Shown piece by piece: positions 14,270-21,214 of a stretch of 25,347 bases of DNA. The notes under the pieces were generated by a model that was not told the origin of the DNA, did no database searches, and saw only the letters and a list, made by a program, of their open reading frames with translations. The translations under genes were made by a program, and so were the position numbers. The stretch is from an uncultured Eubacterium sp. (GTDB taxonomy: Bacteria; Bacillota; Clostridia; Lachnospirales; Lachnospiraceae), in NCBI GenBank assembly GCA_900547255.1, contig URGC01000025.1, forward strand, positions 1 to 25,347, read 5' to 3'. How positions within the stretch are numbered: position 1 is the first letter of the stretch; the number at the start of each line of letters is the position of its first letter.

Positions 14270-14335
14270 TTTACATTGATTTTACAAATATTTTACTCCT
14301 TTACGATATTTCAGTTTACAGAGTTTTAATATAAT
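14270..14335 (+). promoter_or_regulatory. Pho-box promoter of pstB-phoU-phoB-phoR
   Basis: TTTACA at 14270-14275, TTTACA at 14281-14286 and TTTACT at 14292-14297 are spaced exactly 11 bp apart, one helical turn. Further TTTAC motifs start at 14300 and 14315. A perfect TATAAT lies at 14330-14335 with a poor -35 (TATTTC, 14307-14312), as expected of an activator-dependent promoter. Phased TT(A/C/T)ACA hexamers with five-base gaps are the known PhoP/PhoB binding pattern in Firmicutes, and the operon encodes such a regulator. Confidence 0.75.
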
Positions 14336-14375
14336 GTAGACAAATTAAGAAATATAGTAAAGGAGATTTTCTTTA

Positions 14376-15140
14376 ATGAAAAATATATTTGAAATTGAAA
14401 ATCTTAATCTGTATTACGGACAGCATCATGCATTAAAAGATGTTAACATGAATATTCCGGCTAATCAGATTGTGGCTTTTATAGGGCCAAGTGGATGTGG
14501 TAAATCAACATTCCTTAGATGCCTGAATAGAATGAATGACCTTGTTGAAGGCTGTAAGATAACAGGCAGTGTAAAGATGGCAGGGGGGAATGGAATGGAG
14601 GATATCTATGGCAATATAGATGTCAACCAGTTAAGAAAGAGGGTTGGAATGGTATTCCAGCAGCCTAATCCATTCCCAATGAGTATATATGATAATATTG
14701 CATATGGACCTAGAACTCATGGAATACATAATAAGAGCAAGCTTGATGCGATTGTGGAAAAGTCATTGAGACAGGCGGCTATATGGGATGAGGTAAAAGA
14801 CAGATTGAAAAAATCGGCACTTGGAATGTCTGGTGGACAGCAGCAGAGATTGTGTATAGCGCGTGCGCTTGCTGTTGAACCAGATGTTATTCTTATGGAT
14901 GAGCCAACATCTGCACTTGATCCTATATCGACATCCAAGATAGAAGACCTTGCGGTTGAATTAAAAGAGAAGTATACTATTGTTATGGTTACTCATAACA
15001 TGCAGCAGGCAACCCGAATATCAGATTACACAGCATTTTTCCTTCTTGGAGATATGATTGAATATGATAAGACTGATAAGCTGTTCAGTGTTCCATCAGA
15101 TAAAAGAACAGAGGATTATATAACTGGTAGATTTGGTTGA
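14376..15140 (+). CDS. pstB: Phosphate ABC transporter ATP-binding protein
   Basis: A 254-aa ATPase of the high-affinity phosphate importer. Walker A GPSGCGKST is at 37-45. The Q-loop region VFQQPNPFPMSIYDNIAYG is the PstB hallmark, with signature MSGGQQQRLCIARAL, Walker B VILMDEPTSALDP and the H-loop MVTHNM also present. The length is standard. AAAGGAG (14359-14365) precedes the ATG. The partner genes pstS, pstC and pstA are not upstream; the preceding gene is an unrelated membrane protein and the Pho promoter lies between. PstB must therefore pair with permease subunits encoded elsewhere. Confidence 0.96.
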   Translation: MKNIFEIENLNLYYGQHHALKDVNMNIPANQIVAFIGPSGCGKSTFLRCLNRMNDLVEGCKITGSVKMAGGNGMEDIYGNIDVNQLRKRVGMVFQQPNPFPMSIYDNIAYGPRTHGIHNKSKLDAIVEKSLRQAAIWDEVKDRLKKSALGMSGGQQQRLCIARALAVEPDVILMDEPTSALDPISTSKIEDLAVELKEKYTIVMVTHNMQQATRISDYTAFFLLGDMIEYDKTDKLFSVPSDKRTEDYITGRFG

Positions 15141-15154
15141 TTTAGGAGGGTGTT

Positions 15155-15802
15155 ATGAGAAACAGATTTGACAGACAGTTGTGCCAGCTTAATGATGAAC
15201 TCATTGAGATGGGCGGAATGATTGAAAAAGCCATAGAGGATACAATTAAGGCGTTGGTAACACAGGACGTTATCCTTGCAAACAAAGTTATCAAGATGGA
15301 TGATGATATAGACAGTCAGGAAAGAGAGATTGAGAATCTCTGCCTCAAGCTGCTTTTACAGCAGCAGCCAGTTGCGAGAGATTTACGACTTATATCGTCA
15401 GCCCTTAAGATGATAACTGATATGGAGCGAATAGGAGATCATGCTACAGATATAGCAGAGATAACTATAGAACTTCATGAGCAGCCATATATAAAGAAGC
15501 TTGACCATATCCAGCACATGGCAAAAGAGACAATGGTTATGCTTGTTGAGAGTATAGAGGCATTCGTTAATAAGGATATTGATAAGGCAAAAGAAGTAAT
15601 TGCAAAGGATGATGTGGTTGATGATTTGTTTGTTACTGTCAAAAAAGAACTTATTGATATGATTCACGAGGATGTCGATTATGGTGCACAGGCTGCTGAT
15701 CTTCTGATGGTTGCCAAGTATATGGAAAGAATAGGCGATCATGCAACTAATATTTCAGAATGGGTAATCTTTTCAATAACTGGAAGCCATGATGAGAAAT
15801 AA
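15155..15802 (+). CDS. phoU: Phosphate signalling regulator PhoU
   Basis: A 215-aa all-helical protein made of two homologous three-helix repeats. Each repeat carries the metal-binding E/DxxxD-type signature, seen as DMERIGDHATDIAE (about 88-101) and YMERIGDHATNISE (about 189-202). PhoU links the Pst transporter to the sensor kinase and keeps the Pho response off when phosphate is plentiful. AGGAGGGT precedes the ATG. It lies 14 bases after pstB and 24 bases before the response regulator, an order that fits its bridging role. Confidence 0.95.
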   Translation: MRNRFDRQLCQLNDELIEMGGMIEKAIEDTIKALVTQDVILANKVIKMDDDIDSQEREIENLCLKLLLQQQPVARDLRLISSALKMITDMERIGDHATDIAEITIELHEQPYIKKLDHIQHMAKETMVMLVESIEAFVNKDIDKAKEVIAKDDVVDDLFVTVKKELIDMIHEDVDYGAQAADLLMVAKYMERIGDHATNISEWVIFSITGSHDEK

Positions 15803-15826
15803 TTATATATAGAAGGGATTGATTCA

Positions 15827-16510
15827 ATGTCACATATATATGTTGTAGAAGACGACAAAAATATAAGTGAGATAGAGAGCTTTGCGCTCAAGAATGTCGG
15901 ACATACTATAACTGAATGTAGTTGTGGAAAAGAATTTCATAAAGCGTTACAGGAAAGAATTCCGGATCTGATATTGCTTGACATAATGCTTCCAGATGAG
16001 GATGGACTGGAGATTCTTATGAAGCTGCGTTCAACACCAGAGACACGAAGAGTTCCTGTTATTATGGTAACAGCCAAAACTTCAGAGATAGATAAGGTTA
16101 AAGGCCTTGATATGGGAGCAGATGATTATCTGACTAAGCCATTCGGTGTCATGGAACTTATATCAAGGGTAAAGGCACTTCTAAGACGTGCTGGTGGAAT
16201 GGAAGAAGAGAAGTTTATCAAGGTTGGCGAACTTTTTATAGATGATGAGAAGCATGCTGCATTTGTGTCAGACAAGCATGTGGAGCTTACATACAAAGAG
16301 TATGAACTGTTAAAATATCTTGCACTTAACAGAGGAATCGTACTTACGAGAGATAATCTTATGGACAAGATATGGAGCACAGATTATGAGGGCGAATCAA
16401 GAACCCTTGATGTGCATATCAAGACATTAAGACAGAAGTTAGGTGTAGCTGGTTTGTATATCCGGACAGTAAGAAATGTGGGGTATTACCTTGATGAAGA
16501 AAAGAATTAA
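15827..16510 (+). CDS. phoB: PhoB/PhoP-type response regulator
   Basis: A 227-aa OmpR/PhoB-family regulator. The receiver domain (1-120) has the acidic pair D9-D10, phospho-acceptor D52 in LLDIMLPDEDG, and the conserved Lys in VTAKTSE. The C-terminal winged helix (about 130-225) contains LTYKEYELLKYLALNRG and the recognition region TLDVHIKTLRQKLG. Linkage to phoU, pstB and the kinase, plus phased TTTACA boxes at the operon promoter, identify it as the phosphate-starvation regulator (PhoP in Bacillus naming). Its 3' end overlaps the kinase gene by 17 bases. Confidence 0.93.
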   Translation: MSHIYVVEDDKNISEIESFALKNVGHTITECSCGKEFHKALQERIPDLILLDIMLPDEDGLEILMKLRSTPETRRVPVIMVTAKTSEIDKVKGLDMGADDYLTKPFGVMELISRVKALLRRAGGMEEEKFIKVGELFIDDEKHAAFVSDKHVELTYKEYELLKYLALNRGIVLTRDNLMDKIWSTDYEGESRTLDVHIKTLRQKLGVAGLYIRTVRNVGYYLDEEKN

Positions 16511-17888
16511 TCTGCATTTTATTCTTATGACATTTATGGCTATAATTGCCACAGTTATTATGTCTACAGCAGTTTTTTATGGTGTGCTGAAAAAAGAAGT
16601 TCTGGTAGATTTGCGTAATTATGTCCAGATAATTGTTGATTCTGATGCATGGGGAATGGTATCTGCCCCTGAGGATGTGTCTGCTGACAGAGATAAGATA
16701 GAAGCATCATATAATGCAAGCCTTAGAATTACGCTTGTTGACAAGGATGGAAAGGCACTGCTTGATACATATGCTAATGTAGATGATATGGAAAACCACA
16801 GGGCAAGACCAGAGGTTGCCAGTGCATTTGAATCTGGTGAGGGAAGTGCCATAAGAAATTCAAGCACAATGCAGAAAAGCGTATTTTATTATGCGGTTTT
16901 ACTTGATAATGGATGTGTGTTAAGAGTTTCCAAAGAGGTCGGCAATATGACAGGGCTTATAATAAAGTCTCTGCCAACTGTGATTGCTTTGTGCTGTGTA
17001 TTATTTATTATATGTATAATTTTATCAAGAATTCTTACCAGAAGTATTGTTGAACCGATAGAACTGCTTGCAGATAACCTTGATTCGTCAGAGTCGATTA
17101 AGGTGTATAAAGAGCTGGTTCCATTTGTCAATACAATAAGAAGACAGCATACGGACATTATGAAGAATGCAACTATGCGTCAGGAATTTACTGCCAATGT
17201 GTCCCATGAATTAAAGACACCTCTTACGTCTATATCAGGTTATTCAGAGCTTATCGAGAGCGGAATGGCAACAGATGATGATGTGATTAGATTTGCTGCT
17301 AATATCCATAAGAGTGCTAAGAGACTTCTCACACTTATCAATGATATAATCCGCCTTTCTGAGCTTGATGGAATTTCGGAGACAGATGTGTATGAGCCTG
17401 TCGATATATACGAGATTGCAAGCAGTTGTGTGGAGATGCTTAAACCTAATGCACAGAAAAATAATGTGAATATATCAATAGAGGGTTCAAGCCAGACAGT
17501 GTATGCTAATCATCAGATGATGGAAGAACTTGTATACAATCTATGTGACAACGCCATAAGATATAATAAAACAGATGGAAAAGTGTATGTCAGAGTCTGC
17601 CAGAGAATGATGACGGACAGCCAGAATACTGGTGACGGAGCTGTTGATGAGTATAAAGCAGTCGTTCTTGAGGTGGAAGATACAGGAATTGGTATATCTG
17701 ACGAGAACAAAGACAGAATATTTGAAAGATTTTATCGTGTTGATAAGAGCCGTTCGAAGCTTACCGGCGGAACTGGACTTGGACTTGCGATTGTTAAACA
17801 TATTGTTGCAAAACACCCGGCAGCCCATCTTGAGCTTGACAGTGAACTTGGGAAGGGAACAACTATAAGAGTTGTATTTAAAATATAA
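16494..17888 (+). CDS. phoR: PhoR-type sensor histidine kinase
   Basis: A 464-aa membrane kinase. TM1 is about 9-30 and TM2 about 163-185, flanking an extracytoplasmic domain. A HAMP-like linker follows, then the H-box NVSHELKTPLTSISGY (phospho-His238), N-box NLCDNAIRYN, G1 DTGIGIS and G2 GGTGLGLAIVK. ATG 16494 (MKKRINLHF) is preferred; an in-frame ATG at 16476 would add six residues but has a poorer start context. There is no evident PAS domain between HAMP and the kinase core, unlike B. subtilis PhoR. The overlap with phoB implies coupled synthesis of the pair. A strong terminator follows. Confidence 0.93.
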   Translation: MKKRINLHFILMTFMAIIATVIMSTAVFYGVLKKEVLVDLRNYVQIIVDSDAWGMVSAPEDVSADRDKIEASYNASLRITLVDKDGKALLDTYANVDDMENHRARPEVASAFESGEGSAIRNSSTMQKSVFYYAVLLDNGCVLRVSKEVGNMTGLIIKSLPTVIALCCVLFIICIILSRILTRSIVEPIELLADNLDSSESIKVYKELVPFVNTIRRQHTDIMKNATMRQEFTANVSHELKTPLTSISGYSELIESGMATDDDVIRFAANIHKSAKRLLTLINDIIRLSELDGISETDVYEPVDIYEIASSCVEMLKPNAQKNNVNISIEGSSQTVYANHQMMEELVYNLCDNAIRYNKTDGKVYVRVCQRMMTDSQNTGDGAVDEYKAVVLEVEDTGIGISDENKDRIFERFYRVDKSRSKLTGGTGLGLAIVKHIVAKHPAAHLELDSELGKGTTIRVVFKI

Positions 17889-17894
17889 TGATAT

Positions 17895-17938
17895 AAGCAG
17901 AGAGATTATTTATGTAGATAATCTCTCTGCTTTTTTTA
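17895..17938 (+). terminator. Terminator of the Pho operon
   Basis: AAGCAGAGAGATTAT (17895-17909) pairs perfectly with ATAATCTCTCTGCTT (17918-17932), followed by a T tract. It starts six bases after the phoR stop. Confidence 0.92.
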
Positions 17939-17948
17939 TTAAAACGTA

Positions 17949-17977
17949 TTGACATTGGAGAATATAAGATTTATTAT
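17949..17977 (+). promoter_or_regulatory. Promoter of csoR-copA
   Basis: TTGACA (17949-17954, perfect) and TATTAT (17972-17977) are 17 bases apart. The -10 overlaps the first CsoR-like inverted repeat, so repressor binding would block RNA polymerase directly. Confidence 0.8.
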
Positions 17978-18010
17978 ACCCTCACAAGGTATATACCCTA
18001 CACGGGTATA
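17975..18010 (+). promoter_or_regulatory. Two overlapping CsoR-like operators
   Basis: TATACCC-TACAC-GGGTATA (17992-18010) is a perfect seven-base inverted repeat. TATACCC-TCACA-AGGTATA (17975-17993) is the same motif with one mismatch. They share two bases, with centres 17 bp apart. G/C-tract inverted repeats flanked by TA are typical CsoR operators of Firmicutes copper genes. Confidence 0.8.
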
Positions 18011-18053
18011 AAATGACATAACAGATGATTGCGTCAGATTAAGGAGGTATTAC

Positions 18054-18395
18054 ATGGGAGATAATATAAAAGATAATATGCAGCCGGGAATGGATAGTGA
18101 GGAAATGTGCTGCTGTAACAGACATAAGAAGAGAGACAGCAAGGAATATAATGACCTTATGAACAGACTGAGCAGAATTGAGGGACAGGTTCGTGGAATT
18201 AAGAGAATGCTGGAGAATGATGCATATTGTCCTGACATACTGATTCAGGTATCCGCTATCAATGCGGCACTCACAAGCTTTAATAAGGTGCTTCTTGCCA
18301 ATCATATCAGAGAGTGTGTAACTAGAGATATACGTGATGGCAAGGATGAGACAGTTGAGGAGCTTATTGCAGTCTGTCAGAAGGTTATGAGATAA
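18054..18395 (+). CDS. csoR: CsoR-family copper-sensing repressor
   Basis: A 113-aa all-helical repressor of the CsoR/RcnR family. The core RLSRIEGQVRGIKRMLE (38-54) is diagnostic, and the Cu(I) ligand triad is Cys59 (DAYCPDI), His84 and Cys88 (NHIREC). An N-terminal extension carries three adjacent cysteines and a His (C19-C21, H24), which could bind metal as well. It has a strong AAGGAGGT ribosome binding site (18041-18048) and is followed by the copper ATPase. It should release the two operators upstream when Cu(I) binds. Confidence 0.94.
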   Translation: MGDNIKDNMQPGMDSEEMCCCNRHKKRDSKEYNDLMNRLSRIEGQVRGIKRMLENDAYCPDILIQVSAINAALTSFNKVLLANHIRECVTRDIRDGKDETVEELIAVCQKVMR

Positions 18396-18444
18396 CATTT
18401 CTGGCAGAGACAGATTAATAAATAATTCAGGAAAGGAAAAATCA

Positions 18445-21042
18445 ATGAAAGTATACAATGTTACAGGTATGAGCTGTGCGGCGTGTAGTTCCAGAGTTGA
18501 AAAGGCAGTGTCCAAGGTTGATGGTGTCACATCATGTTCTGTAAGCCTGCTTACTAATTCTATGGGCGTTGAAGGCAGTGCAGATGCGGCATCAATTATT
18601 AAAGCAGTAGAAGATGCGGGTTACGGCGCTTCATTAAGAGATACATCAGGTGGTAATGGTGCTTCTGGTGGAAGTGCGCCGGCGAGTGGTGCAGATGCAG
18701 AGGATTATCTTGCAGACAGGGAAACACCAGTTTTGAAGAGAAGACTTATCTCATCAATAGGATTTCTTATAGTTCTTATGTATATTTCTATGGGACATAT
18801 GATGTGGGGATGGCCTCTTCCTGCTGTATTGAAGGATAATCATATAGCAATGGGGCTTATCCAGATGCTTCTTACAATTATAATTATGGTTATTAACCAG
18901 AAGTTCTTTATAAGCGGATTTAAGAGCTTATTCAAAGGAGCGCCTAATATGGACACACTTGTTGCACTGGGAAGTACAGCAGCATTTGTCTATAGTACAT
19001 GTGTATTATTTGCAATGACAGATGCGGCAACCAGGGGCGACAGCATGGGTGTCATGAAATATATGCATGAGTTTTATTTTGAATCTGCGGCTATGATACT
19101 TACACTTATCACAGTCGGCAAGATGCTTGAGGCTCATTCTAAGGGAAAGACAACAGATGCACTTAAAGGACTTATGAAGCTTGCACCTAAGAAGGCAACA
19201 GTTATAAAGAACAGTGTCGAGCAGGTTGTACCGATTGAACAGGTAAAGATTGGAGATACATTCGTAGTTAAGCCGGGAGAAAATATACCGGTGGATGGTA
19301 TTGTTATAGATGGACAGAGTGCGGTTGATGAGTCAGCGCTTACAGGAGAGAGCATACCTGTAGATAAAGCGGCAGGAGATGAGGTGTGTGCCGCGACAAT
19401 CAACCAGTCGGGCTATCTTAGATGTGAGGCAAAGAAGGTTGGACAGGATACAGCTCTTTCACAGATAATACAGATGGTAAGTGATGCTGCTGCAACTAAG
19501 GCTCCAATCGCCAAAATAGCAGATAAGGTATCTGGTATATTCGTTCCTGCTGTTATATGTATTGCTGTTGTAACTACAATCGTATGGCTTATCGCAGGAC
19601 AGAGTATTGGTTATGCACTTGCAAGAGGAATATCTGTGCTTGTTATAAGCTGTCCATGTGCACTTGGACTTGCTACACCAGTTGCTATTATGGTTGGTAA
19701 TGGAATGGGGGCAAAGAATGGTATTATGTTCAAAACTGCTGTTTCGCTTGAAGCAGCCGGCAGGACACAGATTGTTGTTCTTGATAAGACTGGTACAATC
19801 ACAAGCGGTGAACCAAGGGTTACAGATATATATGCAATACAGGAAAATGGCGAGGCAGAGCTTATAAGATATGCCAAAGCACTTGAGAGCATGAGTGAGC
19901 ATCCACTTGCCAAGGCAGTTATGAAATATGGCGTGGAAAAGGAGAATGTTGATGGCTCTGTGGACAGCAGATTAGAGCTTAGTGATTTCAAGGCACTTGC
20001 TGGTAATGGACTTGAGGCATATGTAGATGGCAGGAGACTTGTAGGTGGAAGTGTTAAATATATATCAGGCCAGGTACATGTAGCAGAAGATGCCATGAAC
20101 ATTGCTGAAAAGTATGCATCTGATGGCAAGACACCACTTATGTTCGCATATGATAATAAGCTTTTAGGAATAATAGCTGTGGCTGATGTCATCAAGGAAG
20201 ATAGTCCGGTAGCTGTAAAAGAATTACAGAACATGGGAATCAAGGTTGTAATGCTTACAGGTGATAATGAGCGTACAGCAAGAGCTATAGGTGCACAGGC
20301 CGGAGTAGATGAGGTTGTTGCGGGAGTTCTTCCAGATGGCAAGGAACAGGTTATAGCAAGTTTACAGAAGCTTGGAAAAGTTGCTATGGTCGGTGATGGA
20401 ATCAATGATGCCCCAGCTCTTACAAGGGCTGACGTGGGTATTGCGATAGGCGCAGGAACAGATATAGCAATTGATGCGGCAGATATAGTTCTTATGAAGA
20501 GCAGATTATCAGATGTTCCAGCGGCGATAAGATTAAGCCGTGCGACACTTACTAATATACATGAGAATCTGTTTTGGGCATTCTTCTATAATGTAATAGG
20601 AATACCTCTTGCGGCAGGTGTATGGATACAAGTATTTGGATGGACACTTAATCCTATGTTTGGAGCTGCTGCGATGAGTTTATCAAGTTTCTGTGTAGTA
20701 AGTAATGCACTGAGACTTAACATGTTTAAAATGTATAACACTGCCAGAGATAAAAAGATAAAGAATCAGGTTGAGATACCTAAAGAATATCTTGGCAGCA
20801 ATAATATCAATAATGAAAAGGAGACTACAATAATGGAAAAGACAATTAAAATTGAGGGAATGATGTGTGGACATTGTGAGGCAACAGTAAAGAAGGCTCT
20901 TGAAGCTATAGAGCAGGTATCAGAGGCAGTTGTAAGCCATGAGGCAGGAACAGCAGTTGTTAAGCTTACAGCAGATGTAGCAGATGATGTATTAAAGAAA
21001 GCTGTTGAAGATAAGGACTATAAGGTAACATCAATACAATAA
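18445..21042 (+). CDS. copA: Cu(I)-exporting P1B ATPase with C-terminal CopZ-like domain
   Basis: An 865-aa copper pump. The N-terminal heavy-metal domain has GMSCAACSSRV (Cys11, Cys14). After a Gly/Ser/Ala-rich linker come the membrane helices, actuator TGES, transmembrane CPC (403-405), phosphorylation motif DKTGT (D447), nucleotide-binding SEHPLAKAV and hinge GDGINDAP. A usual CopA would end near residue 775 (NALRLNMFK). Here a linker leads to a second complete heavy-metal domain (797-865, GMMCGHCEATVKK). The linker DNA looks like an intergenic region with an intact ribosome binding site before an in-frame ATG. This suggests an ancestral copZ gene became fused to copA. A strong hairpin terminator follows. 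Confidence 0.95.
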   Translation: MKVYNVTGMSCAACSSRVEKAVSKVDGVTSCSVSLLTNSMGVEGSADAASIIKAVEDAGYGASLRDTSGGNGASGGSAPASGADAEDYLADRETPVLKRRLISSIGFLIVLMYISMGHMMWGWPLPAVLKDNHIAMGLIQMLLTIIIMVINQKFFISGFKSLFKGAPNMDTLVALGSTAAFVYSTCVLFAMTDAATRGDSMGVMKYMHEFYFESAAMILTLITVGKMLEAHSKGKTTDALKGLMKLAPKKATVIKNSVEQVVPIEQVKIGDTFVVKPGENIPVDGIVIDGQSAVDESALTGESIPVDKAAGDEVCAATINQSGYLRCEAKKVGQDTALSQIIQMVSDAAATKAPIAKIADKVSGIFVPAVICIAVVTTIVWLIAGQSIGYALARGISVLVISCPCALGLATPVAIMVGNGMGAKNGIMFKTAVSLEAAGRTQIVVLDKTGTITSGEPRVTDIYAIQENGEAELIRYAKALESMSEHPLAKAVMKYGVEKENVDGSVDSRLELSDFKALAGNGLEAYVDGRRLVGGSVKYISGQVHVAEDAMNIAEKYASDGKTPLMFAYDNKLLGIIAVADVIKEDSPVAVKELQNMGIKVVMLTGDNERTARAIGAQAGVDEVVAGVLPDGKEQVIASLQKLGKVAMVGDGINDAPALTRADVGIAIGAGTDIAIDAADIVLMKSRLSDVPAAIRLSRATLTNIHENLFWAFFYNVIGIPLAAGVWIQVFGWTLNPMFGAAAMSLSSFCVVSNALRLNMFKMYNTARDKKIKNQVEIPKEYLGSNNINNEKETTIMEKTIKIEGMMCGHCEATVKKALEAIEQVSEAVVSHEAGTAVVKLTADVADDVLKKAVEDKDYKVTSIQ
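20833..21042 (+). CDS. copZ: Possible separately translated CopZ chaperone (internal start)
   Basis: An in-frame ATG at 20833 within copA is preceded by AAAGGAG (20817-20823) with nine bases of spacing, an ideal start signal. The resulting 69-aa protein, starting MEKTIKIEGMMCGHCEATVK, has the length and beta-alpha-beta pattern of a free CopZ Cu(I) chaperone. No stop codon intervenes between the ATPase and this start. The cell could therefore make both an ATPase with a tethered domain and free CopZ. The signal is seen; the dual use is inferred. Confidence 0.55.
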   Translation: MEKTIKIEGMMCGHCEATVKKALEAIEQVSEAVVSHEAGTAVVKLTADVADDVLKKAVEDKDYKVTSIQ

Positions 21043-21073
21043 TATGCCCATTATAATGTATTAATAGCTGTAA

Positions 21074-21127
21074 TAAAGTGCCCTTTTTACTGGATATCCG
21101 GTAAAAAGGGCACTTTATATATTTTTT
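21074..21127 (+). terminator. Terminator of the copper operon
   Basis: TAAAGTGCCCTTTTTAC (21074-21090) pairs perfectly with GTAAAAAGGGCACTTTA (21101-21117). The loop includes the palindrome GGATATCC, and ATATATTTTTT follows. Confidence 0.9.
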
Positions 21128-21214
21128 AGACATTTGTAAGATTAATTATCTTTTTATTTGTGGAGAAAAGTGGTAATATCAGAGAACTTGATTACGAAAG
21201 GGAGTTATTATCAC

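Noticed and set aside
19611..20405. A 264-codon open frame on the minus strand inside copA
   Set aside because: It mirrors the ATPase P- and N-domain codons, has a Ser/Ala/Pro-rich low-complexity product and no start signal.
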